Shown here: piece after piece, positions 50,692 to 59,202 of the stretch
Layout of the letters: every line of letters begins with the position of its first letter
Position numbering within the stretch: position 1 is the stretch's first letter
Origin: an uncultured Alistipes sp.
Lineage (GTDB): Bacteria > Bacteroidota > Bacteroidia > Bacteroidales > Rikenellaceae
Direction of reading: 5' to 3'
Assembly: GCA_949285535.1 (NCBI GenBank)
Contig: CASDZP010000018.1
Span: 1-60,465 of the forward strand
Length of the DNA: 60,465 nt
The notes under the pieces: generated by a model
Databases searched by the model: none
Told to the model about the DNA's origin: nothing
The model's input: only the letters and a program-made list of their open reading frames with translations
Made by a program: the position numbers and the translations under genes

Positions 50692-52257
50692 CTAATCGTT
50701 TCGTTGTATAAAGTCCGCTACGGCTTCGGCGACTCTCTCGCCATCCATTCCCGCCGACAATATGCCTCCCGCATACCCAGCTCCCTCACCTGCGGGAAAA
50801 AGCCCTACGGAGCCTGTGTGTTGCAGGGTTATCGGGTCTCTGGGTATCCTGACAGGGGTAGATGTACGTGACTCCACGCCCAATACGACAGCCTCTTCGG
50901 TGATAAATCCCCTCATGCGGGAGTCGAAACTCTTAAAACCCTCCACCAAAGATTTGTATATCATTTTCGGCATCCAATCTTTCATTACGGAACTTCCGAG
51001 TCCAGGATTGAACGAGCATGCGGGTAACGATGACGAAAACCTGCCTTTTATGAAGTCCGTCACCCTCTGTGCGGGAGCCTTGACCCCATCATTGACAGCA
51101 TTGAAAGCCGCCTCTTCGAAACGACGCTGATATTCGAGTCCTGCAAGCACACCGTATTTCTCCGCCAACGGCAATGTGTCGTCGAGTCTTATCTCGGTAA
51201 CTATACCTGAATTGGCGAATCTTGAGTTGCGTCCTGACGGCGACATACCGTTCACCACGCTCTGTCGTTCATCTGTAGCGGCGGGCACTATAAATCCGCC
51301 CGGACACATGCAGAAAGAATAGACGCCTCTGCCTCCCGCCTGCGCAACGAGAGAGTATGACGCTGCGGGCAGATAGTCGCCGCGCGAAGGCATCTTATAT
51401 TGTATTCGGTCTATCAGCTCCTGCGGATGCTCTATCCTCACTCCCATGGCGAACGGCTTTGCTTCGAGGGTGTATCCGCCCTCGGCGAGCATCGTGTATA
51501 TGTCTCTCGCCGAATGTCCCGTTGCCAAAATAACAGCAAGACCCTCGATTTTCTCTCCGTCCGCCGTCATGACGCCTCTCACACGACCTTGGGCGTCTTT
51601 ACATAAAGAAGTAACCTTCTTTTGCGTGATAAAAGAACCTCCCGACGCCTTTATCGTATCCCGCATGGCGGCGATGACACGTGGCAGACGGTCTGTACCT
51701 ATATGAGGATGGGCATCGAACAGAATTTCGTCCGATGCCCCGTGATGATGCAGTATTTCGAGCGCACGCCTGTAATCGCCTCTCTTTTTCGAGCGGGTGA
51801 ACAGTTTTCCGTCAGAGAATGTTCCCGCTCCACCCTCACCGAAGCAGTAGTTCGATTCGGTGTCGAGCCTTATGTTACGGTTCAGCGCCGCCACATCTTT
51901 TTTTCGTGCTGAAACCTCTTTTCCGCGTTCCACCACTATGGGTCTGAAACCTAATTCGATAAGCCTCAAAGCGGCAAACAGTCCTGCTGGACCAGCGCCG
52001 ACAATGACGACGGCTCTTTTTGTGCTTACGTCACCCCATTCGAGTTGCACCGATGCAGGCGGCTCTTCGCCGTCTATATACAGCTCGGCTCCGATATTGA
52101 AGCGCACACGTCCCCTTCTGGCGTCGATTGAGCGACGCGCGATACGCATGAAAGCGACACGGTCAACAGGTACGCCAGCCGTTTTTGCGGCAGCTTCAAG
52201 TATCTTTGATTCCGAAGATGCCTCTTCGGGCGATAGCAGGAGTGTAACGTTCAGCAA
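50692..52257 (-). CDS. FAD-dependent dehydrogenase of the COG2509 type
   Basis: 521 aa from TTG 52257; no ATG fits near the N-terminus. Residues 1-70 are the small N-terminal domain with RIARRSIDAR, as in this family. The FAD-binding GAGPAGLFAALRLIELG starts near residue 87, and CFGEGGAGTFSDGKLFTRSK and the C-terminal PAGEGAGYAGGILSAGMDG are family signatures. Flavoprotein oxidoreductase of unknown substrate. 28 bases after ribBA, so probably in the same operon. Confidence 0.88.
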   Translation of the reverse strand: MLNVTLLLSPEEASSESKILEAAAKTAGVPVDRVAFMRIARRSIDARRGRVRFNIGAELYIDGEEPPASVQLEWGDVSTKRAVVIVGAGPAGLFAALRLIELGFRPIVVERGKEVSARKKDVAALNRNIRLDTESNYCFGEGGAGTFSDGKLFTRSKKRGDYRRALEILHHHGASDEILFDAHPHIGTDRLPRVIAAMRDTIKASGGSFITQKKVTSLCKDAQGRVRGVMTADGEKIEGLAVILATGHSARDIYTMLAEGGYTLEAKPFAMGVRIEHPQELIDRIQYKMPSRGDYLPAASYSLVAQAGGRGVYSFCMCPGGFIVPAATDERQSVVNGMSPSGRNSRFANSGIVTEIRLDDTLPLAEKYGVLAGLEYQRRFEEAAFNAVNDGVKAPAQRVTDFIKGRFSSSLPACSFNPGLGSSVMKDWMPKMIYKSLVEGFKSFDSRMRGFITEEAVVLGVESRTSTPVRIPRDPITLQHTGSVGLFPAGEGAGYAGGILSAGMDGERVAEAVADFIQRND

Positions 52258-52285
52258 TTCGAATCGTGTTTTTGTGTGTTACGCC

Positions 52286-53515
52286 TTATTTCTTGTCTGT
52301 CAGTCCGAGTTTGTGACCCATGACTCTTTCTTTGGTTTCGAGATAGTGCCTGTTATAGCTGTTGGGCTCTATCACAATGGGTATGTTCTCTACAATCTTC
52401 AGACCATAGCCTTCGAGAGCGGCTCTTTTCTGTGGATTATTGGTGAGAAGTCGTATGTTTTTCACACCGAGTTCACGCAAAATGGTGGCACCAACGCCGT
52501 AATCCCTCTCGTCCGGAGCGAATCCGAGTTTTACGTTGGCCTCTACCGTGTCAAGTCCCTCTTCCTGAAGTTTGTAGGCGTGCATCTTGTTCATCAGACC
52601 GATGCCTCGACCCTCCTGGCTGAGATAGACGATAACGCCGCGACCCTCTTTCTCTATCATCTCCATTGATTTGTGGAGCTGTGCTCCGCAGTCGCATCGG
52701 CAAGAGCCGAAAACGTCGCCCGTGAGACAAGAAGAGTGCATCCTGACAAGAACAGGCTCGTCTTCTTTCCATTCGCCCTTGACAAGAGCGATGTGTTCGA
52801 TGTCGCCGTTTACCTGAAGGAACGGTATCGCCTTGAAATTACCGTGTTCGGTCGGTAACAATGCCTCCACACCCTTTCTTACGAGTGTCTCGTTTTTGAG
52901 GCGGTATCTTATGAGGTCGGCGATTGATATGATTTTAAGATTCCATTTTTCAGCCACTTCCATAAGCTGCGGAAGACGTGCCATGGTACCGTCGGGGTTC
53001 ATTATCTCGACAAGCACACCACCGGGTTGAAGACCTGCCATTTTGGTAAGGTCAACGACAGCCTCCGTGTGTCCGGGACGTCTGAGCACACCTTTGTCCT
53101 GCGCCATAAGCGGGAATATGTGTCCGGGGCGTCCGAGCTCCTCGGGTTTTGTTTCGGGGTTGACAAGCGCACGCAGAGTCTTTGCTCTGTCCGCCGCAGA
53201 GATACCCGTGGTGCATCCCTGTGTGAGCAAATCGACCGATATGGTGAAAGGTGTAGAGTGCAGAGAGGTGTTCTCACCGACCATAAGGTCGAGTTTCAGA
53301 CTCTGGCAACGCTCTCTTGTAAGAGGCGCGCAGATAAGGCCTCGTCCATACTGCGCCATGAAGTTTACCATCTCGGTGGTAACCTTTTCTGCCGCCGCAA
53401 TGAAATCACCTTCGTTTTCACGGTCCTCATCATCGACCACAATGACGATTTTACCAGCTTTTATATCTTCGATAGCCTCATCTATCGTGTTGAGAGCTCT
53501 TTTTATCGGTTCCAT
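52286..53515 (-). CDS. ribBA: DHBP synthase / GTP cyclohydrolase II
   Basis: 409 aa. Residues 1-205 make 3,4-dihydroxy-2-butanone 4-phosphate ([11 protein letters not shown] acidic loop; [15 protein letters not shown]). Residues 206-409 are GTP cyclohydrolase II with the zinc Cys in [17 protein letters not shown] and [15 protein letters not shown]. The two committed steps of riboflavin synthesis. Its start overlaps the end of the LptF/G-like gene by 38 bases. No FMN riboswitch is visible upstream, where the coding sequence of the permease lies. Confidence 0.97.
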   Translation of the reverse strand: MEPIKRALNTIDEAIEDIKAGKIVIVVDDEDRENEGDFIAAAEKVTTEMVNFMAQYGRGLICAPLTRERCQSLKLDLMVGENTSLHSTPFTISVDLLTQGCTTGISAADRAKTLRALVNPETKPEELGRPGHIFPLMAQDKGVLRRPGHTEAVVDLTKMAGLQPGGVLVEIMNPDGTMARLPQLMEVAEKWNLKIISIADLIRYRLKNETLVRKGVEALLPTEHGNFKAIPFLQVNGDIEHIALVKGEWKEDEPVLVRMHSSCLTGDVFGSCRCDCGAQLHKSMEMIEKEGRGVIVYLSQEGRGIGLMNKMHAYKLQEEGLDTVEANVKLGFAPDERDYGVGATILRELGVKNIRLLTNNPQKRAALEGYGLKIVENIPIVIEPNSYNRHYLETKERVMGHKLGLTDKK

Positions 53516-55031
53516 CGTTTTTATTATCTCCTTTATGTTTTTTATTCTCTTTTTTTTCTTTTTTCTTTAGTCCCGCCTTTGCGACCATATCCTTAAACCA
53601 CGCTTTCAGCTTCTTTATTTTGGCGACGTAAGAGTCGCTGTCGAGCAGCTGAGAGTCGGTTGTCGATTTGTATGTCAAGAATATCGCTATCGGGAACAGG
53701 ATGATTGAAGAGAGCCATATACCTATCGTAGGAGGCCATGCGCCCTCGCTCACCATACTCTCTCCCGTTATGGTTATGACATAATATATAACGAAGAACA
53801 GCACCGAGATGACCACGGGTGTTCCGAGACCGCCTTTTCGGATTATGGCACCCAGAGGTGCGCCGATAAGGAAGAATATCAGTATGGATACGGGCAACGC
53901 CAGCTTTTTATGCCAGTCTGAGAGGCTTCGGTATAGCTTGACGGTCGTTGAACGTACGTTGTCGTGTTCCGATGTGACAAAGAACTTCAGGTCGTTCAGT
54001 CTCGACGTGGCGGAGCTCATTATACTGTTTTTCTTATCAATCGAGATTGTGTCGAAGGCGCCTTTAATCTCGAACGGGAAACTTTTCTGTGCCGCCAGTT
54101 CCGTACTGTCTTTCATGTAATACTCCGTCGTATCACTTCTTACGATATGGTTGGTGAATATAAGTTTCACCATATCGTTTATTTTCTTGTCTGCCACCAG
54201 TTGCAGCGAGTCGATGTCCTTGTCGAGTTCACGAATGTTTTTTGCGCCCGAATCGTCACCGAATACGGAGCCGTCGCTACGTTTGAAGCTGAATCCCTCA
54301 AGCGGCATCACCATCTCCTGATAGGCGAACTCATAGTGTCTGAGTTTCGGTTTCTCGTACCACTCGTAGTTTCTGTTTTCTTCATAGCTTTGTCCGTTGA
54401 ACAGCCTTACTTTCAGGAAGTTTTTGTCTTTAGACAGACTTATGTACCCAGAGTCTGCCACTATTGTTGTTACGGTGTTTCCTTTTCTGTTGTCGTATAT
54501 AAGCACGTCGGTGAGCAGTTTTGTCTTTTTGTTTTGCTCACCCACACGGATACTAATCTGAGGAATCCCGTTAAAGAATACTCCGTCCTGAAATTCAATC
54601 TCCTGTCTTTGTTGTCTTATGTCGAACAGCAGGTTACCCATTTTCTGATACGAATAGGGCACAAAGTTGTTCATCACGAAGAAGCTGGCTATTGATATCG
54701 CCCCTGCCACTACGATTATTGGTGCCATTATTCTCGGGAGCGATATGCCTGCCGCCTTAAGCGCAAGCAGCTCATAGTTTTCGCCGAGGTTACCCATTGT
54801 CATGATTGCAGCGAACAGTGTAGCCAGCGGCAGACCGAGGGGGATAAGAGTTGAAGTGGTATAGAAAAGCAGTTCAATAATGACGCTCATGGGCAGACCT
54901 TTACCCACCAGCTCGTCGATATAACGCCACAGGACATTCATCAGCAGGATGAACATGACGATAAAGAACGACACGAACATCGGGCCGAGGTAGCTTTTCA
55001 GCATGAACTTATCGACGGTTTTCAATTTCAT
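53478..55031 (-). CDS. LptF/LptG-family permease
   Basis: 517 aa from ATG 55031 (an in-frame GTG lies at 55037). [27 protein letters not shown] is the usual YjgP/YjgQ start. Three membrane helices at each end flank a periplasmic beta-jellyroll. It belongs to the inner-membrane part of the LPS exporter. A charged Lys-rich cytosolic tail ([20 protein letters not shown]) ends it. Only one LptF/G-type gene is in this window; which of the two it is remains open. Overlaps ribBA. Confidence 0.9.
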   Translation of the reverse strand: MKLKTVDKFMLKSYLGPMFVSFFIVMFILLMNVLWRYIDELVGKGLPMSVIIELLFYTTSTLIPLGLPLATLFAAIMTMGNLGENYELLALKAAGISLPRIMAPIIVVAGAISIASFFVMNNFVPYSYQKMGNLLFDIRQQRQEIEFQDGVFFNGIPQISIRVGEQNKKTKLLTDVLIYDNRKGNTVTTIVADSGYISLSKDKNFLKVRLFNGQSYEENRNYEWYEKPKLRHYEFAYQEMVMPLEGFSFKRSDGSVFGDDSGAKNIRELDKDIDSLQLVADKKINDMVKLIFTNHIVRSDTTEYYMKDSTELAAQKSFPFEIKGAFDTISIDKKNSIMSSATSRLNDLKFFVTSEHDNVRSTTVKLYRSLSDWHKKLALPVSILIFFLIGAPLGAIIRKGGLGTPVVISVLFFVIYYVITITGESMVSEGAWPPTIGIWLSSIILFPIAIFLTYKSTTDSQLLDSDSYVAKIKKLKAWFKDMVAKAGLKKKEKKENKKHKGDNKNDGTDKKSSQHDR

Positions 55032-55036
55032 GACCA

Positions 55037-55070
55037 CAAAGATAATACATTTTTCGAATAATATTATTCG
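55037..55070 (-). promoter_or_regulatory. lptF/G promoter with a 16-bp palindrome
   Basis: Minus-strand -7 box TATCTTTG (55037-55044) predicts transcription from about 55031, the A of the start codon, i.e. a leaderless or near-leaderless mRNA. The perfect palindrome CGAATAATATTATTCG (55055-55070) occupies the -33 region, where no TTG is found, and may be a regulator site. Confidence 0.45.
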
Positions 55071-55115
55071 CTCGCGGATTTGTCTGTTGAGCCTTGTCGG
55101 TATGTTGGCGGCTGT

Positions 55116-55724
55116 TTAGTCGGTTGTTTTGGGGGCGGATTCGTTTTTTGTCAGTTCCTCAATTATCTTGTACAGTTGAGGAATTACGGGCTCGGTCTCA
55201 TCGGCTGTCACCACATAGTCCGCCGCATCTGTTATTTTTTGCTGGCTCATCTGTGCGGCGATTCTTTTAAGCGCCTGTTCTTCGGATACCTTGTCGCGGG
55301 CGATGACTCTCTCTATTCTCATTTTTTCGGGAGCGCACACCGCCATTATTTTATCGACGACCTTGTCCATTCCGCTTTCGAAGAGTATTGCTGTTTCGAC
55401 GAATACCGTATCTGATTTTTGTTTCTGCGTCCATTTTTCGAAATCCTCAATCACGGCAGGATGCACTATCTTGTTAAGTTCTTCGAGTTTTTTATGGTCG
55501 GAGAATACGACGGCAGCCACTTTTTTTCTGTCGAGTGAGCCGTTGACATATATATCGTCACCGAAAAGTTTTTTTATTTTCTCGATGGTGTCACGGTTGT
55601 TTTCGGTTATTTTTTTTGCGTTTTTGTCACAGTCATACACGGGGAATCCCATTATTTTGAGTGCCATGCACACGGTGCTTTTACCGCAACCGATACCGCC
55701 GATAACGGCTGTTTTTGTTTTCAT
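55116..55724 (-). CDS. coaE: Dephospho-CoA kinase
   Basis: 202 aa. P-loop GGIGCGKST (residues 9-17), the CoA-lid YDCDKNAKKI segment, and ETAILFESGMDKVVDKIMAVCAPE are diagnostic. Last step of coenzyme A synthesis. Its start overlaps the upstream YbbR-like gene by 4 bases (ATGA). Confidence 0.95.
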   Translation of the reverse strand: MKTKTAVIGGIGCGKSTVCMALKIMGFPVYDCDKNAKKITENNRDTIEKIKKLFGDDIYVNGSLDRKKVAAVVFSDHKKLEELNKIVHPAVIEDFEKWTQKQKSDTVFVETAILFESGMDKVVDKIMAVCAPEKMRIERVIARDKVSEEQALKRIAAQMSQQKITDAADYVVTADETEPVIPQLYKIIEELTKNESAPKTTD

Positions 55725-56710
55725 TTTCCGCTTTCCTCTTTGATTACGGTCACATATCTGGGTGTTATTTCGATATCTTCTGATCCGCTCAGGTCTCCGT
55801 CTATTTTGACGAGATATCTGTTTTCGCCGATATATCCGCTGTTTGTTTTTGGGTCGTTACCGTAATCGATATAAGTTGTCAGTTTTCTGTCCTCTTTCAT
55901 TTTTGATACTGGGACGTTGAATTTTACCGACACTGATGACGGTAGCACTATAAACTTACCTTTTTCGCCTCTCACCTCGACTTTTTGCGTCACTCTTCTT
56001 TCTGTGAATATATCGTATTCGAGGTTATACTTGACTTCCGATACAGAGCTTTCGACCCCTTCGGGTATTTCGAGTTGTACCAGTCCGACATACTCTTTCT
56101 GTTCGCTAGTAACGTTTATTGGTTCTGTCTCGATGTTTTTGATGTCGTTTATAATCCTTATTGGACCTTTTATCAATATGTTTGCCGGTTCAATCACTGA
56201 AGGCATTGTTTTCATGTACTGACCGCTTCTGTCGTGGACAATGTCAAGCACGACGGGGACTATTTTTTCCGCGTATCTGTCGCCCTTTATTCTTATTTCG
56301 TTGTTAAGCACGCCGATAAGCTCCACGTTTTTTATTTGTGCGGAGATTGCTCTTTCGAGCGACCGTATGTTTATGTTGTAAAAGGACGAATCGACGGGGT
56401 CTTTTGTAACGGTCAGGTCTGAAGCGGATACTTCGACCGCGGCGTATTGCGGTATCAGGCTCATCAGCAGTAGAGTATATCCGTTTCCCCTCACCTGGCA
56501 CACGACGTTTACCGAGCCGGCGGAGTTACCGTTGTTCACACCTTCCACGCCTCTCACGGTGACAGGGATGTTGACATCGTTCATGTATGTAGCGTTGAGG
56601 TGGTTCAGATACCACATTATCGTAGCTATTCCGATAAAAACGAGTAGCAGCGGGTCTTTTACGAACGATAATATTTTGTTTTTCACGCGGATAATGTTAT
56701 GTTTCGACAT
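55721..56710 (-). CDS. YbbR/CdaR-domain membrane protein
   Basis: 329 aa. One membrane helix near residues 17-33 (DPLLLVFIGIATIMWYL), then YbbR-type beta domains outside (NDVNIPVTVRGVEG; PANILIKGPIRIINDIKNIETEPINV). In other bacteria such proteins (CdaR) regulate the diadenylate cyclase CdaA; no cyclase gene is next to it here. Coupled to coaE by the 4-base overlap. Confidence 0.82.
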   Translation of the reverse strand: MSKHNIIRVKNKILSFVKDPLLLVFIGIATIMWYLNHLNATYMNDVNIPVTVRGVEGVNNGNSAGSVNVVCQVRGNGYTLLLMSLIPQYAAVEVSASDLTVTKDPVDSSFYNINIRSLERAISAQIKNVELIGVLNNEIRIKGDRYAEKIVPVVLDIVHDRSGQYMKTMPSVIEPANILIKGPIRIINDIKNIETEPINVTSEQKEYVGLVQLEIPEGVESSVSEVKYNLEYDIFTERRVTQKVEVRGEKGKFIVLPSSVSVKFNVPVSKMKEDRKLTTYIDYGNDPKTNSGYIGENRYLVKIDGDLSGSEDIEITPRYVTVIKEESGK

Positions 56711-56803
56711 TTTTTGGAGCGGATTTTCATTTGTCCGCCGACCTATAAAAGTACTAAAAAAGCGTCAAAGTGCAACTTTCCGAAATAGTTTTGTCACAAA
56801 GCA

Positions 56804-56839
56804 ACACTCCTCCAAACGATGTTTCGTCTGGAGGAGTGT
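56804..56839 (-). terminator. Hairpin after yajC
   Basis: ACACTCCTCCA and TGGAGGAGTGT pair perfectly (11 bp) around 14 bases, 18 bases after the yajC stop codon. The T run on the minus strand is weak, so termination efficiency is uncertain. Confidence 0.65.
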
Positions 56840-56857
56840 AAAGGTTTATTAGTTTCG

Positions 56858-57187
56858 TTATTTTACGATATTGTCAGAGCTGTCTCTCATGATCATAGAG
56901 CGATCTACTTTTATCTCGAAACCTTTTGCCACTTCGAGGACGACGATGTTGCCGTCAACTTTTCTCACGGTTCCGTATATACCGCCGGCGGTAACCACTT
57001 TAGTACCGTCGGTAAGGTTTTCTCTGAATTTGTTGAGTTCTTTCTGACGTTTCTGCTGGGGGCGTATCATCATGAAGTACATCACGAGGAATATGAGGAC
57101 CATCATGATGAGGAATGATGTCATGTCGCCGCCGTTGCTTGCGTTTCCGCCTGCGGCGGGTGAGCCCATTAAAATAGTAAAAATCAT
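56858..57187 (-). CDS. yajC: Preprotein translocase subunit YajC
   Basis: 109 aa. One membrane helix (FLIMMVLIFLVMYFMMIRPQQKR, residues 25-47) followed by the conserved RPQQKRQKELNKF and LTDGTKVVTAGGIYGTVRKV. Accessory subunit of the SecDF-YajC complex. Follows the DUF1573 gene by 27 bases in a nusB-DUF1573-yajC operon. Confidence 0.94.
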   Translation of the reverse strand: MIFTILMGSPAAGGNASNGGDMTSFLIMMVLIFLVMYFMMIRPQQKRQKELNKFRENLTDGTKVVTAGGIYGTVRKVDGNIVVLEVAKGFEIKVDRSMIMRDSSDNIVK

Positions 57188-57214
57188 AGGATTATGTAAT
57201 TTTTGGTTTGTATT

Positions 57215-57670
57215 TTACTTTACGTTTCCTTCCACTTCTATTCTGTATTCACCTGCGGAAGTTTTCACGGAAATCAGGGCGAGCTGTCGTCCTGATTTAC
57301 CTGCGGAGTCATACGACATTTTAACTTTTTTCTCTTCCCCGTCGGTGAACGGTCTGAGGTCTGTATCGAGGCCTACGCATCCGCACGAGCCGTTTATGTC
57401 GAGAATCACGATTGGTTTTCCGCACTTGTTTCGCAGCGAGAAATCGGCTCTTAGCACCTCACCCGCCTTCATGCTTCCGAGTTCTATTTTACCTATTGTC
57501 GGGGGGATGATAGAGTCTTTGGCTGGGGTCAGCTCGAACACTCTCACGTTTTTTGCTTCGGTTTTGAGAGCCTGTGTGTCGGCTGTCTCGGCGGCAGGAG
57601 ACTCTTTTACGGAGTTACCCTCGCAGGCGAGCAGGGCGGCAGCCATCATTATCATGATATATTTTCTCAT
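57215..57670 (-). CDS. DUF1573 lipoprotein
   Basis: 151 aa from ATG 57670 (MRKYIMIMMAAALLAC); the longer frame starts at TTG. Lipobox LLAC. After a spacer, an Ig-like DUF1573 domain with KAGEVLRADFSLRNKCGKPIVI and GSCGCVG. The CGC pair is usual in this family. Common in Bacteroidota beside nusB and yajC; function unknown. A TATATTTG box sits at 57683-57690 on the minus strand, just ahead of the ATG. Confidence 0.85.
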   Translation of the reverse strand: MRKYIMIMMAAALLACEGNSVKESPAAETADTQALKTEAKNVRVFELTPAKDSIIPPTIGKIELGSMKAGEVLRADFSLRNKCGKPIVILDINGSCGCVGLDTDLRPFTDGEEKKVKMSYDSAGKSGRQLALISVKTSAGEYRIEVEGNVK

Positions 57671-57700
57671 AACCGACAAACGCAAATATATGGTTTTTTA

Positions 57701-58633
57701 TTATTCTTTGCTGATTACATTTTCACGTCTGAGCATCGATGCTATTTTGTCGAGCATTCCGTTTACGTAAGTGTTGCTGCTCTTGGTGCTGTAATATTTT
57801 GCTATTTCGATATACTCGTCGAGGGTTACCTTTACGGGTATCGAGTCGAAGGTTTCCATTTCGGCAATACCGAGCATTATTATCACCTTATCCATGAGAG
57901 CTATTCGCTGTGGGTCCCAGTTTTGGGTCACCTCTTCGACATATCCCATGTATCTCTCTTTGTTTTTGAGAGCCGCTTCGAGCAGTTTTTTTACGAATTC
58001 GGAGTCTGATTTGTCCTTTACGGGCGGCATTATCGGCAGGTCCTGACCTCCTTGTGAGCACATTGACTCTTTGAATCCTCGTATTGTCTTTATCGTGAAC
58101 GATGTGAAATATTCCACCGTGTCGCTCCAATAGGGAGACATCTCTTCGAGGGCTTCGTGAATCATTGCGAAGTCCTCTATTGCGTTGGAGTAGAACTCAA
58201 TTACGAAGTTTTTATCGTTTTCGTAATTGTCTTCCGATTCTATGTATTTTGCGTAATAGTCTGTTTCGAGCAGCGTGAGGGCCATTTTTCTGATTACTTC
58301 GGAATGGTCGCTCCACGATATTGCGTTTTTCTCCTTAAGGTTTGCGAATGTCTCGCTGGCTTTGAGTTGTGCCGCCACTCTGTTTTCGGGCACTCTCATC
58401 GACGGGTTGAGGTCGGCGGGAGATGGTTTGAGTTTGTTTTTTCTCTGATTCAGGATGACTTTCACCTCGTCGGCGACATCGACGAACAGCTGCAACATTT
58501 GCAGGTACAGTTCGTATGATTTGTTTATGCTGAACGTGAGAGTCCTTTGAGCCGCGGCTGGTGTGTCTCCGTCTATTTCGTACTGATAGAGAGCCTTTAC
58601 GGCCAATATTCGAAGAAGTCTCCTTGAAATCAT
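57701..58633 (-). CDS. nusB: Transcription antitermination protein NusB (long form)
   Basis: 310 aa, twice the size of proteobacterial NusB, as usual in Bacteroidota. The family start RRLLRILAVKALYQYEIDG is extended by a helical insert of about 150 residues, and the canonical end DKVIIMLGIAEMETFDSIPVKVTLDEYIEIAKYYS closes the fold. Acts with NusE on boxA RNA in rRNA antitermination. Own promoter directly upstream. Confidence 0.95.
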   Translation of the reverse strand: MISRRLLRILAVKALYQYEIDGDTPAAAQRTLTFSINKSYELYLQMLQLFVDVADEVKVILNQRKNKLKPSPADLNPSMRVPENRVAAQLKASETFANLKEKNAISWSDHSEVIRKMALTLLETDYYAKYIESEDNYENDKNFVIEFYSNAIEDFAMIHEALEEMSPYWSDTVEYFTSFTIKTIRGFKESMCSQGGQDLPIMPPVKDKSDSEFVKKLLEAALKNKERYMGYVEEVTQNWDPQRIALMDKVIIMLGIAEMETFDSIPVKVTLDEYIEIAKYYSTKSSNTYVNGMLDKIASMLRRENVISKE

Positions 58634-58656
58634 TTTTAAGTTTGTTTAATTTGTCG

Positions 58657-58686
58657 CAAAGATAACCAAATATTCCGACAGAACAA
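58657..58686 (-). promoter_or_regulatory. Promoter of nusB-DUF1573-yajC
   Basis: Minus strand: -33 TTG (58684-58686), 19-base spacer, -7 TATCTTTG (58657-58664). Leader about 18 bases. Confidence 0.8.
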
Positions 58687-58925
58687 CATTTTGTCCTTTT
58701 AAAAACGGGATTGTGGTTTAAAGTCTCTGTTTTTTTGTCTGTTCTCTCTATCCTTATTTTATATCGGTGCAAAGAGGGATGTTTTTGGGGATAATTGGGG
58801 TTTATAGCATGTTACAGGGCTGTTTTTGTTATGTTTTATACAAAAAAACGGGGTGTTTTTCTAAAATAAATCCATTGTCAAACAGTAAGATAGAGTAGTA
58901 TTATAATTTTTTTTGCCGTAAAAAC

Positions 58926-59202
58926 TTGCTTTTTCATGACAAAAGAGTTATCTTTGCGTATCATTCTTCCGAGAGGGGGATGATAATTAGGAGAAAGTTA
59001 ATTTATAACCTCGTTGCGAGACGGGATTATTTAAAAGTTTATAATTTAAAGGGTATAGTCAATTAGAGTAGGAGTATATAAAAGAGGGTATCTTCCGTTT
59101 TTGAAAATTTCCTTTTGCAGGGATGTTTTTCGTACATCCGAATAATACCTTCCCAAACACCGACCGAAGACTTGATTCCCTGAGTAAAATAAGGCACTGA
59201 GA
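58926..59202 (+). promoter_or_regulatory. Promoter and long leader of the DUF3575 gene
   Basis: -33 TTG (58926-58928), 20-base spacer, -7 TATCTTTG (58949-58956) is a near-perfect promoter, predicting a start near 58962 and a 240-base leader. The leader contains a small hairpin GGATGT-7 nt-ACATCC (about 59130-59148) and purine-rich stretches. No known riboswitch recognised. Confidence 0.6.

Noticed and set aside
52258..53477. FMN riboswitch ahead of ribBA
   Set aside because: The upstream sequence is coding for the LptF/G-like protein and shows no RFN element.
58634..58925. Hidden gene or RNA between nusB and the DUF3575 promoter
   Set aside because: Only the nusB promoter is convincing; remaining frames are short and lack start context. 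The minus-strand frames over 59046-59907 are shadows of the DUF3575 gene.
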